Shown here: in pieces, positions 1 through 8,643 of the stretch
How positions within the stretch are numbered: the first letter of the stretch is position 1
How the letters are laid out: each line of letters opens with the position of its first letter
NCBI RefSeq assembly: GCF_020253645.1
Contig: NZ_JADCBG010000028.1
Location: 1-64,000, forward strand
Origin: Phenylobacterium sp.
GTDB lineage: Bacteria; Pseudomonadota; Alphaproteobacteria; Caulobacterales; Caulobacteraceae
DNA: 64,000 bases
Direction: 5' to 3'
Translations under genes and position numbers: made by a program
Notes under the pieces: model-generated
Seen by the model: the letters and a program-made list of their open reading frames with translations, nothing else
Databases searched by the model: none
Told to the model about the DNA's origin: nothing

Positions 1-2045
1 CCGAAGCCCGAGCCGGGGATGACCCCTTCACCTGGATGGAGGAGATCGAGGGCGAGCGCGCCCTGACCTGGGCGAAGGCCGAGAACGCCCGCTCCCTGCC
101 CAGGCTCCAGAACGACCCGCGCTATGCCGGCCTCTACGCGGAGGCCCAGGCCATCGCGACGGCCCCGGACCGCATTCCCGGGATCGCCTTCGCCGGCGGG
201 GAAAGGATCCGGGACTTCTGGCAGGACCGCACCCATGTCCGGGGCCTTTGGCGCGAGACGGACCTCGCCAGCTACCGGTCGGGCGCGCCGGCCTGGCGTA
301 CGATCCTCGACGTCGACGCCCTGGCGAAGTCGGAAGGCGGCAACTGGGTCTTCGCCGGGGTCGACTGTCTGGCGCCGGACAATCGGCTCTGCCTGGTGAG
401 CCTGTCCGATGGGGGCAAGGACGCCGTGACGGTGCGGGAGTTCGACGCCCGCGAGGGCCGGTTCCTCGACGGCGGGTTCCGCCTGCCTGAGGGCAAGCAC
501 CGCTTTGACTGGATCGACCGCGACACCCTTTTGGTCGTCACGGCCCTTTCGCCGGCGGAAAGCACCGTCTCGGGCTATCCGTACGTCGCGCGTCTGCTGA
601 CGCGGGGTCAGACGCTCGCCGAGGCCCCGGAGGTGTTCCGCGGCGACCGTAAGGACGGCGGTTACGGGGTGAACGGGCAGGTCTTCCGGAACGCCGGGGG
701 AGAGGTCGAGGCCGTGATCCTGACCCGGCCCCTCGACACCTTCAGCGCCGAACATCACCTGCTGGCTGGAAACCGGACCCTGAAGCTGGCCCTGCCCCTG
801 CGCTCGACCGTCCAGGCCCTGGTCGCCGGCCGGCTGGTGGTCAGCCTGGAGGCCGACTGGGCGGCGGCCGGCCTGAAGGCCGGTGACCTTGTCGACTTCG
901 ACCTGGCCGCAGTCCGAGCCGCGCCGGAAGCCCTGCGGCCGGAACTGGTGCTGCGTCCGACCGAGAGCCAGAGCGTCGAACAGGTCGCCTCGACCCGGGA
1001 CCGGCTGGTCATTGGCCTCCTGGACAATGTCCGGGGCCAGGTCCGGAGCCTGAAGCGGTCCGGCGGCGGCTGGAGCTCAGAGACCCTCGCCCTGCCGGTG
1101 GACTCGACCCTGACCCTCACTTCGGTCAGCCGGGATGGCGACCGGATCCTGGTGAGCGCGGCGGGCTACCTGTCCCCGACCAGCCAGTGGCTGGCGGACG
1201 CCTCGGGCGGCGCGCCGGAGCGCCTGCGCAGCCTGCCGGCCCGGTTCGACGCCTCAAACATGATCGCCGAGCAGCACTGGGCGGTCTCGAAGGACGGGAC
1301 GCGGGTCCCCTATTCGGTCGTCCGCCGGAAGGATGCACCGATGGACGGCTCCAACCCGACCCTCCTCTACGCCTATGGCGGTTTCCTGGTCAGCCAGACG
1401 CCGGCCTACGCCGCCACGCCCGGAAAGCTCTGGGTGGAGCGGGGCGGGATCTATGTGGTGGCCAATATCCGGGGCGGCGGCGAGTTCGGGCCGCGCTGGC
1501 ACAACGCCGGCCTGAAGCTGGACCGGATGCGGGTCTATGAGGACTTCTTCGCCGTCTCCGAAGACCTCATCCGTCGCGGCTACACCTCGCCCCGGCGGCT
1601 CGGGATCATGGGGGGGTCGAACGGCGGACTCCTCATGGGCGTCGCCCTGACCCAGCGTCCGGAACTCTACAACGCCGTGGTCATCCAGGTGCCCCTGTTC
1701 GACATGATCCGCTACACCCAGATCGGGGCCGGCGCCTCCTGGGTGGGAGAGTACGGCGACCCGGCCATCCCGGCTGAGCGCGAGATGCTGCTCTCCTACT
1801 CGCCGTACCAGAACCTGAAGGCGGGGCGGCCCTATCCCAGCGTCTTCCTCGTGACGTCGACCAAGGACGACAGGGTCCATCCGGCCCACGCCCGCAAGGC
1901 CGCCGCCCGGCTGGGCGAACTTGGCTATGACTACCTCTACTACGAGAACATGGACGGAGGTCACGCCGCCGCCGCCAACCTGAACGAGCGCGCCCTGCGC
2001 CAGGCCCTGGAGTACACCTACCTCATGCAGAGGCTGGTGGACTGA
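1..2045 (+). CDS. Prolyl oligopeptidase family serine peptidase (5' end outside window)
   Basis: S9A-family peptidase that cleaves proline-containing peptides. The reading frame is open to the left edge, and the residues before the first internal ATG (position 36) read DPFTW, the usual start of the family's N-terminal helix (DPYxWLEE), so the true start lies upstream. Counting from that ATG, the beta-propeller occupies roughly residues 60-420 and the alpha/beta-hydrolase domain 430-669. The catalytic triad is visible: Ser528 in GGSNGG, Asp612 in KDDRVHP and His643 in GGHAAA. About 670 residues is normal for the family once a short missing N-terminus, probably a signal peptide, is added. No partner gene is visible upstream. 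The family assignment is secure; substrate preference is not. Confidence 0.93.
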   Translation, partial: EARAGDDPFTWMEEIEGERALTWAKAENARSLPRLQNDPRYAGLYAEAQAIATAPDRIPGIAFAGGERIRDFWQDRTHVRGLWRETDLASYRSGAPAWRTILDVDALAKSEGGNWVFAGVDCLAPDNRLCLVSLSDGGKDAVTVREFDAREGRFLDGGFRLPEGKHRFDWIDRDTLLVVTALSPAESTVSGYPYVARLLTRGQTLAEAPEVFRGDRKDGGYGVNGQVFRNAGGEVEAVILTRPLDTFSAEHHLLAGNRTLKLALPLRSTVQALVAGRLVVSLEADWAAAGLKAGDLVDFDLAAVRAAPEALRPELVLRPTESQSVEQVASTRDRLVIGLLDNVRGQVRSLKRSGGGWSSETLALPVDSTLTLTSVSRDGDRILVSAAGYLSPTSQWLADASGGAPERLRSLPARFDASNMIAEQHWAVSKDGTRVPYSVVRRKDAPMDGSNPTLLYAYGGFLVSQTPAYAATPGKLWVERGGIYVVANIRGGGEFGPRWHNAGLKLDRMRVYEDFFAVSEDLIRRGYTSPRRLGIMGGSNGGLLMGVALTQRPELYNAVVIQVPLFDMIRYTQIGAGASWVGEYGDPAIPAEREMLLSYSPYQNLKAGRPYPSVFLVTSTKDDRVHPAHARKAAARLGELGYDYLYYENMDGGHAAAANLNERALRQALEYTYLMQRLVD

Positions 2046-2487
2046 ACGCCGGCCTTCCCGCTCCAGGTAGATCGCCACGTCGATCGCGGCGTCTAGGACG
2101 ACGGGGAAGTCCAGAACATGAACCTTTCCGCGCCGCGGACCGCAAGGGTCGGTTCAATTTGACCGACCTGCCATCAAGGTTAATCCCTGCCCCCAGATCC
2201 AGCGCCTGCCGAGTTTACCGGGGGCTAACCCCGACTGTGGCAAGAAGAGCCGCCGGCGGGATTGCAGACGTCATCCCGCCGGGTCGCAATCGCAGTTGAT
2301 CGGAGCCGCTCAGACTGGCCCTTCCGTTCCGTTTCGGGACAATCTGTGGCGGCGGCGGAATCTGGCGTCGGATCACGCGCAGGCGTACAACCAAAGGGTG
2401 AGCGCCCGGGCGGACTCGGCGGGCCTCGGCCGCCGCCGACAGGAATGCGAGGGCGCCAAGCCGCGGCCGGGTCAGGAGAAGCGGAAC
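2046..2487. other. Intergenic region without a convincing gene
   Basis: About 440 bases between the peptidase stop and the GTG start of the fusion gene. The plus-strand frame is open from a TTG at 2296, but its first 64 codons look like translated non-coding DNA and lack a ribosome binding site. One TTAA lies near 2179. No terminator with a T-run was seen. Confidence 0.5.
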
Positions 2488-3993
2488 GTGAGTCGGGCCC
2501 AGAAGAGCGCGCCCCCGAGGATTGACAGTCTCTCGGCCGGAGCAGGACGGATCGGACTGGTCCTCTGGCCGGGCGAAAAGGCGGGGCGACGGGATCTTGA
2601 GGCCGACCTGGCCGTCCTGGTCGGCTGGCGCCCCACTGTCCTGGTCTCGCTTCTTGAAGCCGCAGAGCTCAAAGCCCTGAAAGGTCTCCGGCCGGAGGTG
2701 CGCTTCGAGGCGGAGGCGCTGGAGTGGCGACACCTGCCGCTTCGGGAGCACCGGCCCCCGGACGCCCGGTTTGAAAGGGCCTGGATTTTCGCGGGCGCCG
2801 AACTCAGGGACCTGCTCTCCCGTGGCGCGCGCATTCTTCTTCACTGCACCGGCGACGGCGGTCGCGCGGCCTTCCTGGCGGCCCGGCTCCTGGTCGAGAT
2901 GGGCGAGGACCCTGAGACCGCCTGGCGAAAGGTCCGGTCGGTCCGGCCCGGAGGTGCGGAGGGCCTGAACGAGGCGGGGCCTGTTCTGGCGCCGGAAACG
3001 CCGGGTGAGGACCCGGACCGCCTGTCCCGACGAATCGCCTGCATGGCTGCGGGGGCTGTGGGCGACGCCATGGGCTCGGCGGTGGCGTTCCTGAAGGCGT
3101 CCGAGATTCAGCGGCGGTATGGAGACGCGGGCGTCCAGGTTCCCGAGTTTGATGCGGCGGGCCGCATCCGCGTGAGCGACGATACCCAGATGGCGCTCTT
3201 CGCAGCTCAGGGCCTGATCAGGGCCGGTGACAGATCCACTGAGGCCAGGACGGTCGGTCAGCGGCTGGCCCTTCTGGACTGGCTTGAAACCCAGGAGGGA
3301 AGCTTCATCCCGGGCCGGGCCGGTCTGCTCGCTCACCCCTCCATGTGGGTCCGCCGAGGGCCCGGAAGAACCTGCCTTTCGGCGCTGAGGGCTGGCGGTC
3401 GGGGTGATCTTGTGCGGCCGATCAACGACTCCCCGGGATGCGGAGCTGTGACACGCTCAGCCCCCGCGGGCCTCCTTCCCGACGTCACTCCGCAGTCGGC
3501 CTTCGAGATCGGGGTCCGGGGGGCGGCCCTGACCCATGGCCATCCTTCCGGTCACCTGCCCGCCGGCGCCCTCGCCGCCCTCGTCGCCCACCTCATGACC
3601 GGGCGCGGGCTCGATGAGTCCTGGGCGGCCGCCAGGTCGCTGCTCGCCCTGAATCCGGGAGCCCGCCAGACCCTGGAACTGACCGACAGGGCTGTCGACC
3701 TGGCCGGTAGACCCCGGATTCCCGATGTCGAGGGAATCCGCCGCCTGGGGCCGGGACGAACCGGGCCTGAGGCCCTGGCCATCGCCCTCTTCGCAGCCCT
3801 GCGCGGCGAAGATCTCCTGGACACCCTCCGGATCGCCTCGAACCACGACGGGAACTCGGGGTCCATCGCGGCGATCGCCGGCAACATCAGGGGGGCGGAG
3901 GAGGGACTCTTCGGCCTGCCCCTGGCCTGGATTCTGGCCCTGGACGTCCTCGACCCCCTGGCCGAAGTCGTAAGCCTGTGGCCTGTGACGTAG
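2488..3993 (+). CDS. Dual-specificity-phosphatase-like / ADP-ribosylglycohydrolase fusion protein
   Basis: Two-domain protein of 501 residues. Residues 15-160 resemble the CDKN3-type dual-specificity phosphatase fold, with the signature HCTGDGGR at 119-126 (nucleophile Cys120, Arg126) and a possible general acid Asp92. Residues 180-500 form an ADP-ribosylglycohydrolase domain with GAVGDAMG (189-196), the metal ligands SDDTQM (230-235) and a late HDGNSGS motif, so the di-magnesium site looks complete. It probably removes ADP-ribose from a protein or small molecule; what the phosphatase half acts on is unknown. I chose GTG 2488 because AGGAG lies nine bases upstream and the domain begins soon after; an in-frame TTG at 2296 would add 64 unlikely residues. 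Confidence 0.82.
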   Translation: MSRAQKSAPPRIDSLSAGAGRIGLVLWPGEKAGRRDLEADLAVLVGWRPTVLVSLLEAAELKALKGLRPEVRFEAEALEWRHLPLREHRPPDARFERAWIFAGAELRDLLSRGARILLHCTGDGGRAAFLAARLLVEMGEDPETAWRKVRSVRPGGAEGLNEAGPVLAPETPGEDPDRLSRRIACMAAGAVGDAMGSAVAFLKASEIQRRYGDAGVQVPEFDAAGRIRVSDDTQMALFAAQGLIRAGDRSTEARTVGQRLALLDWLETQEGSFIPGRAGLLAHPSMWVRRGPGRTCLSALRAGGRGDLVRPINDSPGCGAVTRSAPAGLLPDVTPQSAFEIGVRGAALTHGHPSGHLPAGALAALVAHLMTGRGLDESWAAARSLLALNPGARQTLELTDRAVDLAGRPRIPDVEGIRRLGPGRTGPEALAIALFAALRGEDLLDTLRIASNHDGNSGSIAAIAGNIRGAEEGLFGLPLAWILALDVLDPLAEVVSLWPVT

Positions 3994-4078
3994 GACATCG
4001 CCGGATCCGGGTTATCCTCCCGGCGGCAAGCCGCTCTAGAATGGTCGGCAGACCTGCTGAAGCGAGGGAGGAAACAAG

Positions 4079-4876
4079 ATGACGGACATTCTCGATCTGG
4101 GCGGCCGCGTGGCCCTTGTGACGGGCGCCGGCCAGGGTGTCGGACGCCAGATCGCCCTGCACCTGGGCGGCGCGGCGAACAGCGGCGGCGTGGTGGTGAA
4201 CGACTACGTCCTGGAGCGCGCCGAGGCGGTGGCCGAGGAAATCCGCGCCGCGGGCGGCAAAGCCCTGGCCCTGCAGTGCGACGTCTCCAACCAGGCCGCC
4301 GTGAAGGAGATGGTGGCCAAGGCCAGCGCCGACCTGGGCGCCATCGGCGTCCTCGTCAACAACGCCGGCAACGCCGGTGCGACGCCGTCCGCCGACGCCC
4401 GCCTGCCCTTCTGGGAAACCGGGCCCGAGGCCTGGCAGACCTTTCTCGGGGTCAACCTCTACGGCGTGATCAACTGCACCGGGGCCGTGATCCCCGGCAT
4501 GATACAGCGCCAGGCGCCGGGACGGATCGTGACCATCATCTCGGACGCCGGCCGCTGGGGCGACGCCAACATGGAAATCTACGCCGCCGGCAAGGCGGGC
4601 GCGGCCGGCTTCATGCGCTCGGTGGCCCGGACCCTTGGCCGCTACGGGATCACGGCGAATTCGGTGGCCATCGCCCTGACCGCCACCCCGGCCGTAGAGC
4701 GGACCCTGAACGGGGATCCCGAGCGACTGAAGCGGCAGATGGAGAAGTACATCATCCGCCGCCCCGGCCGCCCGGACGACGTGGCCAACATGGTGCTCTT
4801 CCTGTCGTCGGAAGCCTCGAGCTGGATCACCGGACAGGTCTATCCGGTGAATGGCGGCTTCACCTTCGCCCTCTGA
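4079..4876 (+). CDS. SDR family NAD(P)-dependent oxidoreductase
   Basis: Classical short-chain dehydrogenase of 265 residues, a cytoplasmic oxidoreductase for an alcohol or ketone substrate. The Rossmann glycine motif TGAGQGVG is at 15-22, NNAG at 94-97, and the catalytic residues are Ser155, Tyr168 and Lys172 (YAAGK). The C-terminal PVNGG segment is typical. ATG 4079 follows a GAGGAAAC ribosome binding site. A short insertion after the glycine motif (GGAANSGG, about 29-36) and the NDY that follows resemble SDRs of the 3-oxoacyl-reductase or hydroxysteroid type. Substrate cannot be told. It is convergent with the next gene. Confidence 0.9.
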   Translation: MTDILDLGGRVALVTGAGQGVGRQIALHLGGAANSGGVVVNDYVLERAEAVAEEIRAAGGKALALQCDVSNQAAVKEMVAKASADLGAIGVLVNNAGNAGATPSADARLPFWETGPEAWQTFLGVNLYGVINCTGAVIPGMIQRQAPGRIVTIISDAGRWGDANMEIYAAGKAGAAGFMRSVARTLGRYGITANSVAIALTATPAVERTLNGDPERLKRQMEKYIIRRPGRPDDVANMVLFLSSEASSWITGQVYPVNGGFTFAL

Positions 4877-4886
4877 GTCCCGGCCG

Positions 4887-4929
4887 CGGGCCCGTCCTGG
4901 CGTCAGCCAAGCAGAGCCAGGACGGCCCG
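4887..4929. terminator. Inverted repeat between convergent genes
   Basis: Arms at 4887-4901 and 4916-4929 pair over 14 bases with one bulged C, enclosing 14 bases. It lies just after the SDR stop and before the 3' end of the convergent gene, so it could end transcription from both sides. There is no T-run, so intrinsic termination is uncertain. Confidence 0.45.
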
Positions 4930-5006
4930 CCAGGGATCGCCGACGAGGAGCAGGGCGGCGAAGACCAGCTCGAACCCCACAGCCTTCAGGTTCTGGGCGT
5001 CCAAGG

Positions 5007-6485
5007 TCAGCTGGCCGCCGCCAGAGCGCCCGACGCCGCGAACACGGTCTGGGACAGGGGCAGGCCCCCGAGGCGGGCCGCGTAGCGCTTCGCAGCGAGG
5101 GTGATCATGCCGGACAGGCTAGAGCGGAAGGCCCGCTGATCGCAGATTTTGGCGATGTAGTCCGTCTGGTAGGCTCGGCAGGCTTCCCGCAGCTCCACCG
5201 ACTCGATCAGCATGTCGAGGCGGCGGAAGACGTCCTCCGGGTCCGACGCTCGGATGTCCTCAGGGACAGCCGTGGCCGCATCGCCCTGGTTCAGGCTGAG
5301 CAGGATGGCCCCGGCGCGGGCCGCCATGCGGGCGCTTCGGCCCCCGCCGCCCCGGAAGGGATTGGCGTAAATGTCCACCGCGCCCATCAGGCGCTCAATC
5401 TGTCCGGTATCCGGAAAATGCAGGAACTGGTCGCCGAGAACCTGTCGGCAGGCGTTCGACAGCGACCCGGGTAGGTCGCCGACCACCATCCAGATACAGT
5501 GCGGCCGGTCGCGGACAGCCAGCTCGACGCCCGTGATGTAGGCCTCGTCAAGCTCGGCGCCGAGGTGGTCGCCCACCGTGGCGATGATGATGGCGTCGTC
5601 CGGCGCGCCGATCTCGGCGCGGGTGACGGGCGCGGGCGGAGGCGCCTCCCTCCAGGGGCCGGAGAGAACCTGGACATGGTTCCTGGCAAAGGCCTCCGGC
5701 GCCGCCTGCCTGCGCCAGAGCTGTTCGATGTAAGCCCCTGAATGGCCGGACCAGTAGACGTCGGCGTACTGGACCGGCGCGATGTCCGCAGAGGTGTGCA
5801 TGAGGGTCGGACCAAGCCGGCTCACCACGCTGATGACGGGAGACAGGGTAGGCTCCGAGACCATGTGGAAGGTGCAGGGGCCCCTGCCGAGGATGTCGGC
5901 GAGAAACCCGTCGTTCTCGAGGGTGGACACAAGGGAAATCCCGCGCTCCCTTGGAAACCCCCCAAGCCGCTCGCGGATGTATCCCGCCATGTCCAGCGTC
6001 ATGAAGCCGGAGTAGACGATCTCCAGCCGATCGACATTCGGATCCATGGCCAGAGTCGCGGCGTAGTCGATGGCGGTCTCGGTGGGCGAGTGTCCGGGAC
6101 CCTCAAGGTCGCCGACCAGCAGGACGTGCGCCCGTCGAAGCCGCGAGAAGGGCAGGGTCCGGCGGCCGAGGACCAGAGTGTCGGCGATGCCGGCGAGGAT
6201 GGGCCGCGCGACTGCGCCGACGCGTCCGCGCAGGGACTCGGGCGGCGCGGGCCCTCGCAGGACGGTGATTCGCTCAAGGTCACCCGCGATCTGGAGCTTG
6301 ACCGCCTCGCTCGGCCCCTCGCCTTCCAGGAAGGCCGCCATGCGCGGGTGGAAGGTCTCGTCCGTCATGCCCTCCAGGACCGCCGGATCAAGCATTCCGG
6401 TCCAGGTCTCGGCGATCTCTTCGAGGGCTGGATGACAGCTGGTCTGGACGCCGTCGGCGAGGAAGTCCTTGAAGGTCACGGGCAT
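5007..6485 (-). CDS. Glycosyltransferase-like protein
   Basis: Protein of about 492 residues with the layout of a GT-B glycosyltransferase. The N-terminal half has no familiar motif. Towards the C-terminus are NPFRGGGGRSARMAARAG and the segment after it, which match the nucleotide-sugar-binding region of group 1-type enzymes, followed by an acidic stretch and a helical tail. The sentence-like order of conserved glycines and the DYAATLAMDP region fit a tetratricopeptide-free sugar transferase. I chose ATG 6485 (MPVTFKDF) because the 45 residues before it are low-complexity; an ATG at 6620 is the alternative, and neither has an ideal ribosome binding site. Donor, acceptor and pathway are unknown. 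A near-CtrA site lies upstream. Confidence 0.6.
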   Translation of the reverse strand: MPVTFKDFLADGVQTSCHPALEEIAETWTGMLDPAVLEGMTDETFHPRMAAFLEGEGPSEAVKLQIAGDLERITVLRGPAPPESLRGRVGAVARPILAGIADTLVLGRRTLPFSRLRRAHVLLVGDLEGPGHSPTETAIDYAATLAMDPNVDRLEIVYSGFMTLDMAGYIRERLGGFPRERGISLVSTLENDGFLADILGRGPCTFHMVSEPTLSPVISVVSRLGPTLMHTSADIAPVQYADVYWSGHSGAYIEQLWRRQAAPEAFARNHVQVLSGPWREAPPPAPVTRAEIGAPDDAIIIATVGDHLGAELDEAYITGVELAVRDRPHCIWMVVGDLPGSLSNACRQVLGDQFLHFPDTGQIERLMGAVDIYANPFRGGGGRSARMAARAGAILLSLNQGDAATAVPEDIRASDPEDVFRRLDMLIESVELREACRAYQTDYIAKICDQRAFRSSLSGMITLAAKRYAARLGGLPLSQTVFAASGALAAAS

Positions 6486-6636
6486 CTCCGGTGCGTCGGG
6501 GGTGTCTGCGCCGTCGCCTCCCTCAGGGCGTCGGCTGCAACCCGGGCGAAGTTGGCGGGAGAGGCAGGGTCTGGGTCCGCCTGCGGCATGGAGATCAGGT
6601 CCCGGGTTAGGAGACCTCATCCCTCGCGAGTTATGG

Positions 6637-6651
6637 TTAATATCTGATTAC
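6637..6651. promoter_or_regulatory. Near-consensus CtrA-type site (TTAA-N7-TTAC)
   Basis: TTAA at 6637-6640 and TTAC at 6648-6651 are separated by seven bases; the CtrA consensus is TTAA-N7-TTAA, so there is one mismatch. It lies about 150 bases upstream of the glycosyltransferase start and 44 bases below the thioesterase stop. If used, it would control the glycosyltransferase. Confidence 0.3.
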
Positions 6652-6694
6652 CCGCCCGGCGGCGGGTCTCGGGCCCGGAGACGGGCGCCGGGTT

Positions 6695-7522
6695 CTACTC
6701 CGGTGGCCTGGGCGCGACCTTGCGATACCAGACCAGCTGCTCTGAGGTGGCCAGCAGCCTGCCGTCGCGCCGCCAGTAGCTGGAGCGCTCGTCAGAGGCG
6801 CCGCCGCCGCCGACCCGGCCCTCATATTCCACGAGGATGAAGTCATTGCCGACCTCGGCCACCTCGGCGTCGGTGGCGTGGAGGTAGACCGTCAGGGACA
6901 GGGTGGTGGTCGAGACGCCCATGCCGAAGGCGTACATGGCCCGGGGCGGGGAATTGTCGGTGATCATGCCCAGCAGGGCCTTGTCCATCGGCTCCCGGCG
7001 CGAGCGCACCCAGGCCAGGGAACGAGACCCCGCCGAAGGCTTGGGCGGGAAGCCGTCGAGGCTGCGGCGCTCCAGCACGGTGGAGCCGAAGTGCTGGCGG
7101 GCGTGGGGGATTTCCGGCGCCGGCAGGCTGGCCGGGTCCGGGGCCTGCGGCATGGCGGCGAAGGCGAAGGGCGGGGTGTCAGGCCGCTTCGCCGTGGTGA
7201 CGATGGCGTGGACCCCAACCTCCTCGGAGCCTGGCGGGCGCAGCTCCACCTCCCAGACCCCCACTGAGCCGCCCTGGCGGATCCGGCGGGTGCGCACATC
7301 CAGGTCGCCCGCCGGCAAGGCGGCGGCATAGGTCAGGGTCAGGGACAGGACCTCGCCCACCCGCTCGGGTTCGGCCTGGATGATGCGGGTGGCGAGGCCG
7401 ATGGCGTAGCCGCCCCACAGGCCGCCGGAAGGGTTTCGCCACTCCTCGCCGGCGGGCACGCGCCAGCGCCCCGGTCCGAGGCGCTCGAGGATCATCTGGT
7501 GGGTCGGGGCGTCTGTCGTCAT
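6695..7522 (-). CDS. Acyl-CoA thioesterase-like (double hotdog) protein
   Basis: Protein of 275 residues with the two-hotdog arrangement of the TesB/thioesterase-like superfamily; it probably hydrolyses acyl-CoA thioesters in the cytoplasm. The N-terminal hotdog includes NPSGGLWGGYAIGLATR, where the glycine-rich turn leads into the central helix, and the second hotdog contains the SRSLAWVRSR strand and the YLHA strand. ATG 7522 begins MTTDAPTHQM; the longer open frame upstream is antisense to the kinase gene and was rejected. The start is 91 bases from the divergent kinase start at 7614, so the two share a promoter region. The acyl chain preference is unknown. Confidence 0.8.
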   Translation of the reverse strand: MTTDAPTHQMILERLGPGRWRVPAGEEWRNPSGGLWGGYAIGLATRIIQAEPERVGEVLSLTLTYAAALPAGDLDVRTRRIRQGGSVGVWEVELRPPGSEEVGVHAIVTTAKRPDTPPFAFAAMPQAPDPASLPAPEIPHARQHFGSTVLERRSLDGFPPKPSAGSRSLAWVRSRREPMDKALLGMITDNSPPRAMYAFGMGVSTTTLSLTVYLHATDAEVAEVGNDFILVEYEGRVGGGGASDERSSYWRRDGRLLATSEQLVWYRKVAPRPPE

Positions 7523-7613
7523 GGCCGGGACCCCTACACCGGGCCGGGCGGGAATTGGAAGGGCGGGCAGGCATGGTAGCCTGCTCCAACGCCAGGTTCG
7601 GAGCCCTTCGCGG

Positions 7614-8504
7614 ATGGACGCCCCCTTCATCGACGCCGAGGCCCGGGTCCGCAGCCTCGACCCCTCCGGCCGGCTCCTGTCGGCGGAACCCCTTGCCGGG
7701 GGCGTCGCCTCGCACACCCGGAAGCTGGTGTTCGAGACGAAGGAAGGGAGCTGTGCGGTCGTCGAGCGCCGGCCGAAGGTCATGCCGGGCAAGCCGCCGC
7801 CTGCGGAGCGCGCCGCCCTCGAGGCCGCCCTGCTCGCGCGCCTTCCAGACCTGGACGTCCCCGCCCCTCGCCTGCGCCGCTTCGAGCCGCCGGACACCCT
7901 GGTCCTGGACTTCCTCGAGGGCGAGGTTGAGCCGCCGCCGGGCGCGCCCGCCAGCGTCATCGGGCCGGCCGCGCGCGCCCTCGCCGCCCTGCACCGCCTG
8001 GGCCCGGAGCACGGCCTGCCGGCCATGCGGACCTTCACCGACCCCCTGCCCGACCTGAAGGCCTGGCGGCCGGAACTCTTCGGCCCGGGTGCGGTCCAGG
8101 CGCCCGCCTGCCCGCCCTTCGCCGGGTCGCCCCGCCTCCTGCATGGCGACTTCTGGATGGGAAACCTTCTCTGGCGGGGTGGAGAATTGGCCGGCCTGCT
8201 GGACTGGGAGGACGCCTGCCTGGGCGATCCCATGGCCGAGCTGGCCGCAGCCTGCTGCGACCTGCACAGCCGCTTCGGCGCCGGGGCCGCGGACGCCCTC
8301 GCCAAGGCCTACGGCGCCCTCGCCCCGCTGCACCCGTCGCGCCTCGCCTGGTGGGATCTCTACATGCCCACCGCCCAGCTCACCTTCATGGACGGCTGGG
8401 GCCTGCCGCCTGACGAGCTCGACCGCGCTAGGGTCGCCATGACGGAGCGCCGGGACCAGGCCCTGGCGGCGCTCGGGCCGCTGTCAGGGGTCGGGCCCGC
8501 ATGA
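7614..8504 (+). CDS. Aminoglycoside phosphotransferase (APH) family kinase
   Basis: Protein-kinase-fold small-molecule kinase of 296 residues, similar in layout to fructosamine and choline kinases. The catalytic loop reads HGDFWMGNLLW and the metal-binding segment LLDWEDA, so the key Asp, Asn and second Asp are present. FLEG in the hinge is typical. It transfers phosphate from ATP to an amino or hydroxyl group of a sugar or amine. HGDFWMGN and the short length point to the fructosamine-3-kinase branch, but that is inference. ATG 7614 begins MDAPFIDA; longer in-frame extensions overlap the divergent promoter region. Confidence 0.83.
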   Translation: MDAPFIDAEARVRSLDPSGRLLSAEPLAGGVASHTRKLVFETKEGSCAVVERRPKVMPGKPPPAERAALEAALLARLPDLDVPAPRLRRFEPPDTLVLDFLEGEVEPPPGAPASVIGPAARALAALHRLGPEHGLPAMRTFTDPLPDLKAWRPELFGPGAVQAPACPPFAGSPRLLHGDFWMGNLLWRGGELAGLLDWEDACLGDPMAELAAACCDLHSRFGAGAADALAKAYGALAPLHPSRLAWWDLYMPTAQLTFMDGWGLPPDELDRARVAMTERRDQALAALGPLSGVGPA

Positions 8505-8643
8505 CGCTGGCCAAAAACCGGGGCAGATGGCCGCGCAAAAGGTTCAGTTCCCGCGCCTGGCGTCCTATATGGGCGCGATCCGCCGTCGCCCGGCCCCGCG
8601 CAGCGCCGGGGCGCCCTGCCGCCTGTTCCGCCCGGAGACGATC

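Noticed and set aside
2048..2125. Protein-like minus-strand stretch (VLDAAIDVAIYLERE) after the peptidase gene
   Set aside because: Only about 25 codons, no start with ribosome binding site and no matching continuation.
2215..3336. 373-codon minus-strand frame opposite the phosphatase-glycohydrolase gene
   Set aside because: Antisense shadow; catalytic motifs lie on the plus strand.
4903..5004. Short hydrophobic minus-strand frame just after the glycosyltransferase-like gene
   Set aside because: About 33 residues from a TTG with no ribosome binding site; protein-like (FELVFAALLLVGDPW) but too short to support. It overlaps the hairpin.
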